5,392 nucleotides of DNA from NCBI GenBank assembly GCA_023511325.1, contig JAIMBU010000233.1, positions 1 to 5,392 of the forward strand, in the 5' to 3' direction. Of this stretch, positions 1-5,392 are shown one piece after another. A program made the position numbers and the translations under genes. How positions within the stretch are numbered: the first letter of the stretch is position 1; each line of letters starts with the position of its first letter. Source of the stretch: Gorillibacterium sp. (GTDB lineage Bacteria; Bacillota; Bacilli; Paenibacillales; NBRC-103111). The notes beneath the pieces are model-generated. The model ran no database searches, was not told the DNA's origin, and saw only the letters and a list, made by a program, of their open reading frames with translations.

Positions 1-13
1 AAGAAAATCGTGA

Positions 14-19
14 ATTATA
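14..19 (-). promoter_or_regulatory. Perfect -10-like hexamer pointing left, possible promoter of the divergent neighbour
   Basis: On the minus strand positions 19-14 read TATAAT, an exact sigma-A -10 hexamer, in the AT-rich leader that ends at the tmcAL start. In B. subtilis ylbM is divergent from ylbN-rpmF, so a leftward promoter here would fit a ylbN-like gene lying just outside the window; that neighbour is inferred and not seen. No good -35 hexamer lies 16-18 nt upstream, so this may be a chance match in AT-rich DNA. I see no convincing rightward promoter for tmcAL within 1-85. Confidence 0.2.
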
Positions 20-72
20 AACAATTTTCCATCCATTAAGGAAATAATCAAAACCATTCGCACCCAACTATC

Positions 73-78
73 AGGAGG
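73..78 (+). promoter_or_regulatory. Ribosome binding site of tmcAL, fixes a TTG start
   Basis: A perfect AGGAGG is followed by 7 nt and then TTG at 86-88. No ATG or GTG start in the same frame is better placed, and the conserved family N-terminus (GIVVEYNPLHNGH) begins four residues after this TTG. The Shine-Dalgarno site therefore decides the start at 86. Confidence 0.85.
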
Positions 79-85
79 ATTTCTT

Positions 86-1366
86 TTGAGAACTGTAGGC
101 ATTGTTGTTGAATATAATCCGCTTCATAACGGACATGTCCATCATTTTCAAGAAGCGAAGCGACTCGCCGCGGCTGACGCTGTCATCGCGGTCATGAGCG
201 GCCCCTTCCTCCAACGTGGCGAGCCAGCCATCGTGAGCAAATGGGCGCGCACCGAGATGGCACTTCACATGGGCGCTGATGTTGTCATCGAGCTGCCCGT
301 AGCTTTCGCCGCACAGCCGGCCGAATGGTTTGCCTACGGCGCTGTGTCGGCACTAGAGGCGTCCGGGCTGACGGACACCTTGGTCTTCGGCAGCGAAAGC
401 GGCGCGATCCAGCGATTCCAGGAGCTTGCTGAGCGCTTGTACGAAGAACCCGTGGAATTCCGGGAGCTTCTACGTGCTCAACTGGCCCGTGGAATCGGCT
501 ATCCCGCTGCGTATGCCGCGGCCGCAGCTACCTTCGTCGGTGCCGACGACGAAGGACTACTGGTGCAGCCCAACGATATTCTTGGGCTGCACTATTGCTT
601 GGCGCTGCGCCGCATCGGCAGCCGCATCGTCCCGCTCACCATGGCCCGCAGCGGCGCGGGCTATCATGAGCGGACGGTTGTGGCGGGCGGAGCCCACGCC
701 AGCGCCACAGCTATCCGCCGCCTGCTTATGGGCGGCGTGAACGACCTTGCTGCAGCAGGCGCTGCAGCAAGGCTCGCGGCCGGGCTGACAGCTGCCCGGC
801 CCTTCGTCCCCGCGTACACGCACGATATTCTCCAGCGGGAATGGGCAGCGGGGCGAGGCCCCATCGATTGGGAGCGCTTCGCAACTCCTCTGCTTCATAT
901 CCTCCTTACCCGATCCCCAGAGGAGCTTGCTGAGATTTGTGAGGTCACAGAGGGTCTGGAGCAGCGGATTAAGGGAGTGCTGCCGACATTGGATTATGAG
1001 GCCGGAGAACTCGTCAGCCAGCTACTCGACGCCATAAAAACGAAGCGTTATACCAGTGCTAAGCTACAACGGACATTACTTCGTATTCTGCTCAACCACA
1101 GCAAAAAAGCACTCTCTCGAGAAGTGCTTAGTCGAGGTGTGCCTTATTTGCGTATTTTAGGCTTTAGTACCCGTGGCCGTCAACTTCTGAAGCAGATGAA
1201 AACAACAGCGACTGTTCCGGTTGTAGTTAAGGCAACAAAGGAAACGTCTCCGCTGCTTGATCTAGACATTCGTGCCGCTGCTCTATATGCCCTCTCTTGC
1301 CCAGTAGTCGAAAGTCGCGAGCTATTCCGCGACTATTATCAGGCTCCCCTGCAAATAGAGGGTTAG
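86..1366 (+). CDS. tmcAL: tRNA(Met) cytidine acetate ligase TmcAL (YlbM family)
   Basis: TmcAL forms N4-acetylcytidine at wobble position 34 of elongator tRNA-Met in the cytoplasm, using acetate and ATP through an acetyl-adenylate, which helps AUG decoding. The protein has 426 residues, close to B. subtilis YlbM at about 415. The N-terminal nucleotidyltransferase-like fold is clear: GIVVEYNPLHNGH at residues 5-17 with the nucleotide-binding HNGH at 14-17, FGSESG at 101-106, PNDILGLHY at 162-170 and MARSG at 186-190. Gly102, Asn163 and Arg188 appear to correspond to the ATP-contacting residues described for the family. SATAIRR (206-212) and RYTSAKLQR (321-329) are also typical. The start is TTG, supported by AGGAGG 7 nt upstream. 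The gene stands alone on its strand and converges on ylbL. Residues about 130-240 are unusually alanine-rich and lie in very GC-rich DNA, while the C-terminal third is near 48% GC. The reading frame is intact. Older annotations call the family a nucleotidyltransferase or UPF0348. Confidence 0.95.
   Translation: MRTVGIVVEYNPLHNGHVHHFQEAKRLAAADAVIAVMSGPFLQRGEPAIVSKWARTEMALHMGADVVIELPVAFAAQPAEWFAYGAVSALEASGLTDTLVFGSESGAIQRFQELAERLYEEPVEFRELLRAQLARGIGYPAAYAAAAATFVGADDEGLLVQPNDILGLHYCLALRRIGSRIVPLTMARSGAGYHERTVVAGGAHASATAIRRLLMGGVNDLAAAGAAARLAAGLTAARPFVPAYTHDILQREWAAGRGPIDWERFATPLLHILLTRSPEELAEICEVTEGLEQRIKGVLPTLDYEAGELVSQLLDAIKTKRYTSAKLQRTLLRILLNHSKKALSREVLSRGVPYLRILGFSTRGRQLLKQMKTTATVPVVVKATKETSPLLDLDIRAAALYALSCPVVESRELFRDYYQAPLQIEG
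681..864. repeat. Cluster of intragenic inverted repeats in tmcAL
   Basis: Four potential stem-loops lie in 184 nt of coding sequence. At 681-701 a GGGC/GCCC stem is flanked by TGGC/GCCA with a 2-nt bulge. At 745-756 and 761-772 there is a perfect 12-bp inverted repeat with the 4-nt loop AGGC. At 778-785 and 794-801 there is a perfect 8-bp GC stem. At 850-854 and 858-862 there is a 5-bp GC stem with a 3-nt loop. None is followed by a T-run, so they do not look like intrinsic terminators. They encode the alanine-rich part of TmcAL and may be a by-product of GCN codon runs. Confidence 0.6.
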
Positions 1367-1385
1367 CTTTATTCGTTTAAATAGA

Positions 1386-1406
1386 AGTTGGATTTTACAG
1401 CCAACT
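1386..1406. terminator. Weak hairpin between convergent tmcAL and ylbL, possible bidirectional terminator
   Basis: AGTTGG (1386-1391) and CCAACT (1401-1406) form a 6-bp stem with a 9-nt loop in the 46-nt gap between the two stop codons. It lies 20 nt past the tmcAL stop and 7 nt past the ylbL stop. Neither strand has a real U-tract after the stem; the minus strand continues into a short T-rich TCTATTT. A competing small hairpin, ACAG (1397-1400) with CTGT (1405-1408), overlaps it. The position suits a shared terminator, but the structure is weak. Confidence 0.3.
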
Positions 1407-1412
1407 GTCGAA

Positions 1413-2576
1413 CTATTTCTTCGTTGCCGCTGCCTCAGGAAGCTGTTTCAGATAATCCCTGGCTTCGCTGAGCGTACCGATGGTAACGATCTTCATCTTC
1501 GTTTTTAATTTATTCGCTTGCTTAATGGCATCGGCTGCATTTTCCTTAGGAGCAAAGAAAATCTCTGCCTTCTCCCTGTTGGCGGCAATAACCTTATAAG
1601 GAATGCCGCCAATCGGACCCACGGTTCCATCTTCGCTAATGGTACCCGTTCCGGCAATTCGATGGCCTTTGGATATATCCTCAGGAAGCAGCTGATTGAT
1701 GATTTCGAGCGTGAACATCAGTCCAGCGGAGGGCCCACCAATTTCTCCAGCTTGAATCGCAACATGGTTTTCTGGATTTTCCGGTTGAACAGACATCAGG
1801 AAGTTATAGGAGATGCCGACCCCGACGCGACGTGCCGCCGCTGCTTTCCCGCTTTCGGCGGGCTCCACTGGCAAATAGTCTAAAGCAACCTGCTTCTCCA
1901 ATACCGTCTCTCCACGCTTAAACGTGATCGTGACTGTATCCCCCGCTTTTTTGCCAACCAAAAAGTTAACCAATTGCTCGGCTGATTCCATCACCTTACC
2001 GTCCATTTTGAGTAGCACATCCCCTACCCGGAGAACGTTTGCTGCTGGCATACCTGGAACCAGGTGCATAACCATGATGCTTTCCGTTTCAAAATGGAAG
2101 GGAAGCGTCAGATTGCGGTAGGCGGCGAGAATGGCGTTACTCTGGGAGGAGACCATACTGTACACCTGGCGCTGGTTATATTCCTCTTCTGTTTCTCCCA
2201 CAAGAAGCACGTTTTTCCTCTGCTGCATTTCCTTGTCTGTTAACTCTGCCCAAGCGTAGGTCAATGCGTTGGCGTGCATGACTCCTACCGTGGTTAGCAT
2301 AAACGTACCTTGGTCAGGTGGATTCTGCTTGGTCACTTGTACCATGGGTCTGATATTCTCCGCTGACCCAGGCTGATAAATATAATAAGGAAGTGGATAA
2401 AAAACGAGGAAATAAGCCGCAATCATTCCCACCATTGCTGCGACAATTAGCTTAAAGGAGGAGGGAATAGGCCGCCGCTTTCCCGGTCTATCGCTTGGAT
2501 TCAATCCCCCTGGTCCTTCATCCGAATTCAATTCATTTTCTGACGTAACCTTATTGTTATTATTTTGCTCATCCAT
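1413..2576 (-). CDS. ylbL: Membrane-anchored PDZ-Lon serine protease, YlbL/DdcP (SepM-like)
   Basis: The protein has 387 residues. The first 40 or so are hydrophilic and rich in Asn, Pro and Gly. One transmembrane segment follows (about 41-60), then an extracytoplasmic region with a PDZ domain (about 160-235, including GDVLLKMDG at 185-193) and a Lon-type protease domain (about 250-380). The predicted Ser-Lys dyad is Ser283 in GGPSAGLM and Lys328 in GGIPYKV, so it looks active. In B. subtilis YlbL (DdcP) helps remove the division inhibitor YneA during recovery from the DNA-damage checkpoint, and the streptococcal relative SepM trims a competence peptide; the substrate here is unknown. It is about 45 residues longer than B. 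subtilis YlbL (about 341), partly because of its N-terminal tail. The ATG start is supported by GGAGG at 2584-2588 with 7 nt spacing. It is monocistronic here, divergent from spoVV and convergent with tmcAL. No ylbK lies beside it, unlike B. subtilis. I found no convincing sigma-A promoter: TTGACG (minus strand, 2660-2655) has no -10 at a normal distance. Confidence 0.92.
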   Translation of the reverse strand: MDEQNNNNKVTSENELNSDEGPGGLNPSDRPGKRRPIPSSFKLIVAAMVGMIAAYFLVFYPLPYYIYQPGSAENIRPMVQVTKQNPPDQGTFMLTTVGVMHANALTYAWAELTDKEMQQRKNVLLVGETEEEYNQRQVYSMVSSQSNAILAAYRNLTLPFHFETESIMVMHLVPGMPAANVLRVGDVLLKMDGKVMESAEQLVNFLVGKKAGDTVTITFKRGETVLEKQVALDYLPVEPAESGKAAAARRVGVGISYNFLMSVQPENPENHVAIQAGEIGGPSAGLMFTLEIINQLLPEDISKGHRIAGTGTISEDGTVGPIGGIPYKVIAANREKAEIFFAPKENAADAIKQANKLKTKMKIVTIGTLSEARDYLKQLPEAAATKK

Positions 2577-2682
2577 GTCCTAACCTCCACATCAGTAGCA
2601 CTTCATTCTGCTGACAGCTCGTTTAATCTATTCACTGCTTACATTTATTCTATTCGTCAATCACGAGGCGTACGACAGCTTG

Positions 2683-2711
2683 GTCTAATCATCGCTCGCG
2701 GGGCGTACATA
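2683..2711 (+). promoter_or_regulatory. Candidate sigma-E promoter of spoVV
   Basis: The -10 candidate CGTACATA (2704-2711) matches five of the seven specified positions of the sigma-E consensus CATACAnT. A weaker -35 candidate, GTCTAAT (2683-2689), lies 14 nt upstream, a normal sigma-E spacing. The predicted transcript would begin near 2718 and give a leader of about 29 nt containing the ribosome binding site. B. subtilis spoVV is expressed in the mother cell under sigma-E, which is why this class was looked for. The -35 match is poor, so this is only a proposal. Confidence 0.25.
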
Positions 2712-2746
2712 TGAATCAAAGCTTACCTATGTGAGGTGATTTTCCA

Positions 2747-3982
2747 ATGAGGCTACTGTCGGAAAATGGGCGAAGTCGAATGGTTACGGCTATTCTCAGC
2801 TTAATAGCGTTATTGCTGGTTATTCTCATTATCCTTTACCCAGACCAAGCCTTTAAGTCCTCTCTTGGTGGGCTGAGGTTATGGTGGACTGTACTGCTAC
2901 CTGGTCTTTTGCCATTCTATATTCTTGTGGAAATTGTCACAGGTTTAGGCCTTGTTCGTGCTTTTGGCGCTTTGTTCGAGCCGCTTCTGCGGTTTTTATT
3001 TCGTATCCCCCGTGGTGGTGGAGAAGCGTTGACCGCCGGACTGCTCGCTGGCTATCCTGTTGGTGCAGAGGCTACTATGCATCTATATGCCAAAAAAGCA
3101 CTGCGACAAGGTGAAACGAATCGGCTCTTATCCCTCTCGCACCTGTGCAGCCCTGTCACCATGGTTACCGTTATTGGAGTAAGCTTCCTCCACAGTATTC
3201 GAGCGGGTCTCTTCATCGCTGCCATACATTATGTAGCCGCGTTTGTCGTTGCCTTACTACTTCGCAACCTACCAGATGGCCCCGAGCAATCGACCGATGA
3301 ATCGACTGTCCGGATAGGTATGGCTACGCGATTCTTTCGTGCTATGAGTGAAGCTCGTGAGGAAGATGGCCGATCCTTCGGCAAGCTGCTCGGTGAAGCC
3401 GTCGCTCATGCTATTCAAACGCTCTTCTCACTAAGTGGCTTTATCATATTCTTCTCTGTGCTATGTCGGATGATTTCTCTTCAACTGCCGCCAGCCTGGT
3501 CTGGCTCTTCCTTAATTCCAGCTTTGTTAGAACCTCATCTCGGCAGCTATTCTGCTGCTGTACAGACAGGAGGTGGCATTTGGCTTTACGCCTTCATCGG
3601 AGCGGTCCTTGGCTGGAGCGGTTTGACCCAGCATCTGCAGGTCCGGGGAATCATGAACGATAGTCGCATCGGCTACCTGCCCTTTTTGCTTGGTCGCTGC
3701 CTCCATGCTGGCTTTGCTTTTATCCTTACGTTCGCTCTTGGAGCTCCGCTAACCCACTGGCTTAGCAGTGAACAGTTCAGCTTTTTGCCTATTCGTGAGG
3801 TCCCTCAAATCATCCCTACAGCTACAGGTGTACAAGAAACGTTCACCCCACTTTGGCCCGTTCTTTGGTCATCGACAGGTCAAGCCGCTTCGGTTATTGT
3901 CCTCCTATTTGGCGGCTTAGCCATGCTCACCTTCCTGCTGACTCCCCTGCTCATCGTGGAGAATCGACGAATGGGGCGATGA
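2747..3982 (+). CDS. spoVV: Stage V sporulation membrane protein SpoVV (YlbJ), dipicolinate transport
   Basis: In B. subtilis SpoVV (YlbJ) is made in the mother cell under sigma-E and is needed for dipicolinic acid to cross the outer forespore membrane, before SpoVA moves it into the spore core. This protein has 411 residues, against about 408 in B. subtilis, and belongs to the nucleoside-recognition/Gate group of transporters. It is strongly hydrophobic, with probable membrane segments near residues 13-31, 46-68, 92-108, 132-150, 152-173, 222-243, 275-292, 313-334 and 378-403. Family-typical stretches are GLLAGYPVGA (98-107), SHLCSP (131-136) and GWSGLTQH (289-296). A polar loop at about 175-215 carries many acidic and basic residues. 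The ATG start is supported by GAGGTGAT (2733-2740) with about 7 nt spacing. It is divergent from ylbL and convergent with coaD, as in B. subtilis, and probably monocistronic. Its presence marks the organism as an endospore former. Assignment to the family is firm; the transport role is carried over from B. subtilis. Confidence 0.93.
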   Translation: MRLLSENGRSRMVTAILSLIALLLVILIILYPDQAFKSSLGGLRLWWTVLLPGLLPFYILVEIVTGLGLVRAFGALFEPLLRFLFRIPRGGGEALTAGLLAGYPVGAEATMHLYAKKALRQGETNRLLSLSHLCSPVTMVTVIGVSFLHSIRAGLFIAAIHYVAAFVVALLLRNLPDGPEQSTDESTVRIGMATRFFRAMSEAREEDGRSFGKLLGEAVAHAIQTLFSLSGFIIFFSVLCRMISLQLPPAWSGSSLIPALLEPHLGSYSAAVQTGGGIWLYAFIGAVLGWSGLTQHLQVRGIMNDSRIGYLPFLLGRCLHAGFAFILTFALGAPLTHWLSSEQFSFLPIREVPQIIPTATGVQETFTPLWPVLWSSTGQAASVIVLLFGGLAMLTFLLTPLLIVENRRMGR

Positions 3983-4033
3983 TAGTACTAAGAATTATAT
4001 TATTGGATAACCAGATATTAGCCACACCATTTT

Positions 4034-4053
4034 AGCAAAACACTGCTCTTTTT
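4034..4053 (+). terminator. Weak terminator-like hairpin with T-run after spoVV
   Basis: AGCA (4034-4037) and TGCT (4044-4047) form a 4-bp stem with a 6-nt loop, followed by CTTTTT. The T-run is placed as in an intrinsic terminator for rightward transcription, 51 nt past the spoVV stop and just short of the coaD stop. The stem is too short to be efficient alone. For coaD on the other strand no U-tract follows the same stem. The rest of the gap (3983-4033) is AT-rich with no clear feature. Confidence 0.25.
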
Positions 4054-4055
4054 CG

Positions 4056-4592
<537 letters not shown>

Positions 4593-4640
4593 TCATCTTC
4601 CAGCTATCTATTTACATTTTCGCTTACTTTTCATAATTTA

Positions 4641-5243
4641 CTATCCCTCGTTCGTCAAATCAGCCGAAACCAAGGTAAGCTCAGCCGAAACAGGTTCATA
4701 TCGATAGATCGCGATTGTTGTTTCCCCATAAGCCACATGTTTTATCTGGCGAAACGGTCCGTATTGCTCCTGATAACGATGTCCCGATTCATGCTCTACC
4801 ATCAAGGTAGCCCCAGGCTCTAATAGATGAAAGCCATCCATAGCAAGCATCAGTTCACCTGCGGTTTTCATCCGATAGGGGGGATCAAGGAAAACAAGTT
4901 CGAAGCGAATATCCCGCTTAGAGAGAGCCTTGAGCGCCCGCTCGGCATCGTTGCGATAAACCTCCGCCTTATCTGTGAAGCCAGTCAACTGTAGATTATG
5001 TTTGACGATCTCCACACTGCTCTTATCCGCATCAACGAATATCACATTAGCCATCCCGCGGCTTAGTGCTTCAATACCAAGGCCACCTGTCCCAGCGAAC
5101 AGGTCGAGCGCCCATCCCCCCGTAAAGTAGGGTCCGATTATACTAAATACCGCTTCCTTCACCTTATCGGTTGTCGGCCGCGTTCCCTTACCAGGAACCG
5201 CCTTCAGCGGTCTTCCTCGCGCTTCTCCGGAAATGACTCTCAC
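4641..5243 (-). CDS. rsmD: 16S rRNA (guanine(966)-N2)-methyltransferase RsmD (YlbH)
   Basis: RsmD transfers a methyl group from S-adenosylmethionine to N2 of G966 (E. coli numbering) in 16S rRNA during assembly of the small ribosomal subunit. The protein has 200 residues, a little longer than typical family members (about 185). Conserved stretches are RVISGEARGRPL (2-13), RPTTDKVKEAVF (22-33), the SAM-binding DLFAGTGGLGIEALSRG (47-63), FVDAD (69-73) ending motif II, and the catalytic LDPPY (119-123) of N2-guanine methyltransferases. The surplus is a C-terminal tail after about residue 183 that contains a near-duplicated VSAELTL/VSADLTN unit, probably not catalytic. The start is GTG at 5243-5241; the next residues match the family N-terminus. 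The upstream GGGGG (5257-5253) is an unusual Shine-Dalgarno, and an in-frame ATG-TAA lies directly before the GTG. It is the first gene of the probable rsmD-coaD operon, the arrangement common in Bacillota. Confidence 0.95.
   Translation of the reverse strand: MRVISGEARGRPLKAVPGKGTRPTTDKVKEAVFSIIGPYFTGGWALDLFAGTGGLGIEALSRGMANVIFVDADKSSVEIVKHNLQLTGFTDKAEVYRNDAERALKALSKRDIRFELVFLDPPYRMKTAGELMLAMDGFHLLEPGATLMVEHESGHRYQEQYGPFRQIKHVAYGETTIAIYRYEPVSAELTLVSADLTNEG
4660..4691 (-). repeat. 21-nt imperfect tandem duplication in the rsmD 3' end
   Basis: The 11-mer TCAGCCGAAAC (plus-strand reading) occurs at 4660-4670 and again at 4681-4691, exactly 21 nt or seven codons apart. The encoded C-terminal tail repeats accordingly as VSAELTL followed by VSADLTN. 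The frame is kept and the stop codon follows four codons after the second VSAD unit. It looks like a small in-frame duplication that has since diverged. Confidence 0.6.
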
Positions 5244-5257
5244 TTACATTTACCCCC
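5244..5257 (-). promoter_or_regulatory. Unusual rsmD initiation region: GGGGG site and in-frame ATG-TAA before GTG
   Basis: Reading on the minus strand, GGGGGT (5257-5252) is the only purine-rich site before the rsmD start. It lies 9 nt from the GTG when counted from GGGGG, but only about 4 nt from an ATG at 5249-5247. That ATG is followed at once by the stop TAA (5246-5244), and then by the GTG start (5243-5241), all in one frame. Because the ATG frame stops immediately, the GTG must be the true start. The weak site and the GTG suggest modest translation initiation. Confidence 0.5.
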
Positions 5258-5284
5258 GTTTTGCACCAAATGTTTTTCTTGGTT

Positions 5285-5313
5285 ATCGTATCACATTCTG
5301 CAAGCTGGTCCAA
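5285..5313 (-). promoter_or_regulatory. Candidate sigma-A extended -10 promoter for rsmD-coaD
   Basis: On the minus strand the -10 candidate is TACGAT (5290-5285, four of six consensus positions), preceded by TGA (5293-5291), which provides the TGn of an extended -10 element. The -35 candidate TTGGAC (5313-5308, TTG conserved) is 17 nt upstream of the -10, the ideal spacing. Transcription would begin near 5278 and leave a leader of about 35 nt before the rsmD GTG. A second promoter further upstream or read-through from a preceding gene cannot be excluded. Confidence 0.45.
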
Positions 5314-5392
5314 AATTTTTGCTTGATCCAATGTATAAATTTACCTTTGACTGCCGAAACTTATATCATCGGTATCGGAGGATGCCGTAGAC
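5314..5392. other. Right-edge stretch upstream of the rsmD promoter, no gene assigned
   Basis: No complete gene is visible here. On the minus strand two short frames enter from the window edge and stop, one at 5368-5366 (reading VYGILRYR before the stop) and one at 5343-5341; either could be the C-terminus of an upstream gene, but neither is recognisable. On the plus strand GGAGGA (5377-5382) could in principle serve a gene starting beyond the edge. The stretch is AT-rich from about 5314 to 5345. Confidence 0.3.

Noticed and set aside
518..525. Perfect palindrome GCGGCCGC
   Set aside because: It falls in a run of alanine codons in GC-rich sequence and needs no further explanation.
557..898. 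Long reading frames opposite or offset to tmcAL
   Set aside because: They are produced by the high GC content of the gene, lack ribosome binding sites and resemble no protein; tmcAL accounts for this DNA fully.
1101..1130. AAGCACT/AGTGCTT hairpin around a TCTCGAGA core in tmcAL
   Set aside because: It is a 7-bp stem interrupted by an unpaired base inside coding sequence, with no T-run; it is not distinguishable from chance.
1406..1412. TGTCGAA, a match to the Spo0A box core
   Set aside because: It lies between two convergent stop codons, far from any promoter, and a 7-nt match is expected by chance in a window of this size.
5377..5392. Plus-strand GGAGGA near the right edge as the ribosome binding site of a divergent gene
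   Set aside because: No start codon follows at proper spacing within the window, and the same bases lie in frames open on the minus strand.
5366..5392. C-terminus of an upstream gene on the minus strand (VYGILRYR then stop)
   Set aside because: Nine codons cannot be assigned to a family, and a second frame entering from the edge is open for longer, so neither can be called.

Overview
The window is a compact stretch of housekeeping and sporulation chromosome from an endospore-forming member of the Bacillota. Composition near 50% GC, strong GGAGG-type ribosome binding sites and the protein sequences suggest Paenibacillus or a close relative; that genus call is from recognition, not from a search. 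All five genes belong to the neighbourhood known in Bacillus subtilis as ylbH-ylbI-ylbJ-ylbL-ylbM, with the same relative orientations. No phage, transposon, CRISPR, RNA gene or defence/accessory system is visible. I found no convincing undescribed system.

Layout from left to right. Positions 1-85 are the leader of tmcAL (ylbM, + strand, TTG start, 86-1366), which encodes the enzyme that acetylates C34 of elongator tRNA-Met. It converges on ylbL/ddcP (- strand, 2576-1413), a membrane-anchored PDZ-Lon serine protease, with a 46-nt gap that holds one small inverted repeat. A 170-nt divergent region separates ylbL from spoVV (ylbJ, + strand, 2747-3982), the multi-pass membrane protein of the dipicolinic acid route into the forespore. 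spoVV converges across 73 nt on coaD (- strand, 4580-4056), phosphopantetheine adenylyltransferase of coenzyme A synthesis. coaD is the downstream member of a probable two-gene operon with rsmD (- strand, 5243-4641), the 16S rRNA m2G966 methyltransferase. An extended -10 promoter candidate for rsmD-coaD lies at 5285-5313.

The genes do not form one pathway. Two act on translation RNAs (tmcAL on tRNA, rsmD on rRNA), one makes a cofactor (coaD), one is an extracytoplasmic protease (ylbL) and one is sporulation-specific (spoVV). The noteworthy points are modest: a very GC-rich, hairpin-dense segment inside tmcAL that includes a perfect 12-bp inverted repeat; an in-frame ATG-TAA placed directly before the GTG start of rsmD; a 21-nt imperfect duplication at the 3' end of rsmD; the absence of ylbK; and convergent gene pairs with no strong terminator between them, which would allow antisense overlap, particularly spoVV transcript running into coaD.
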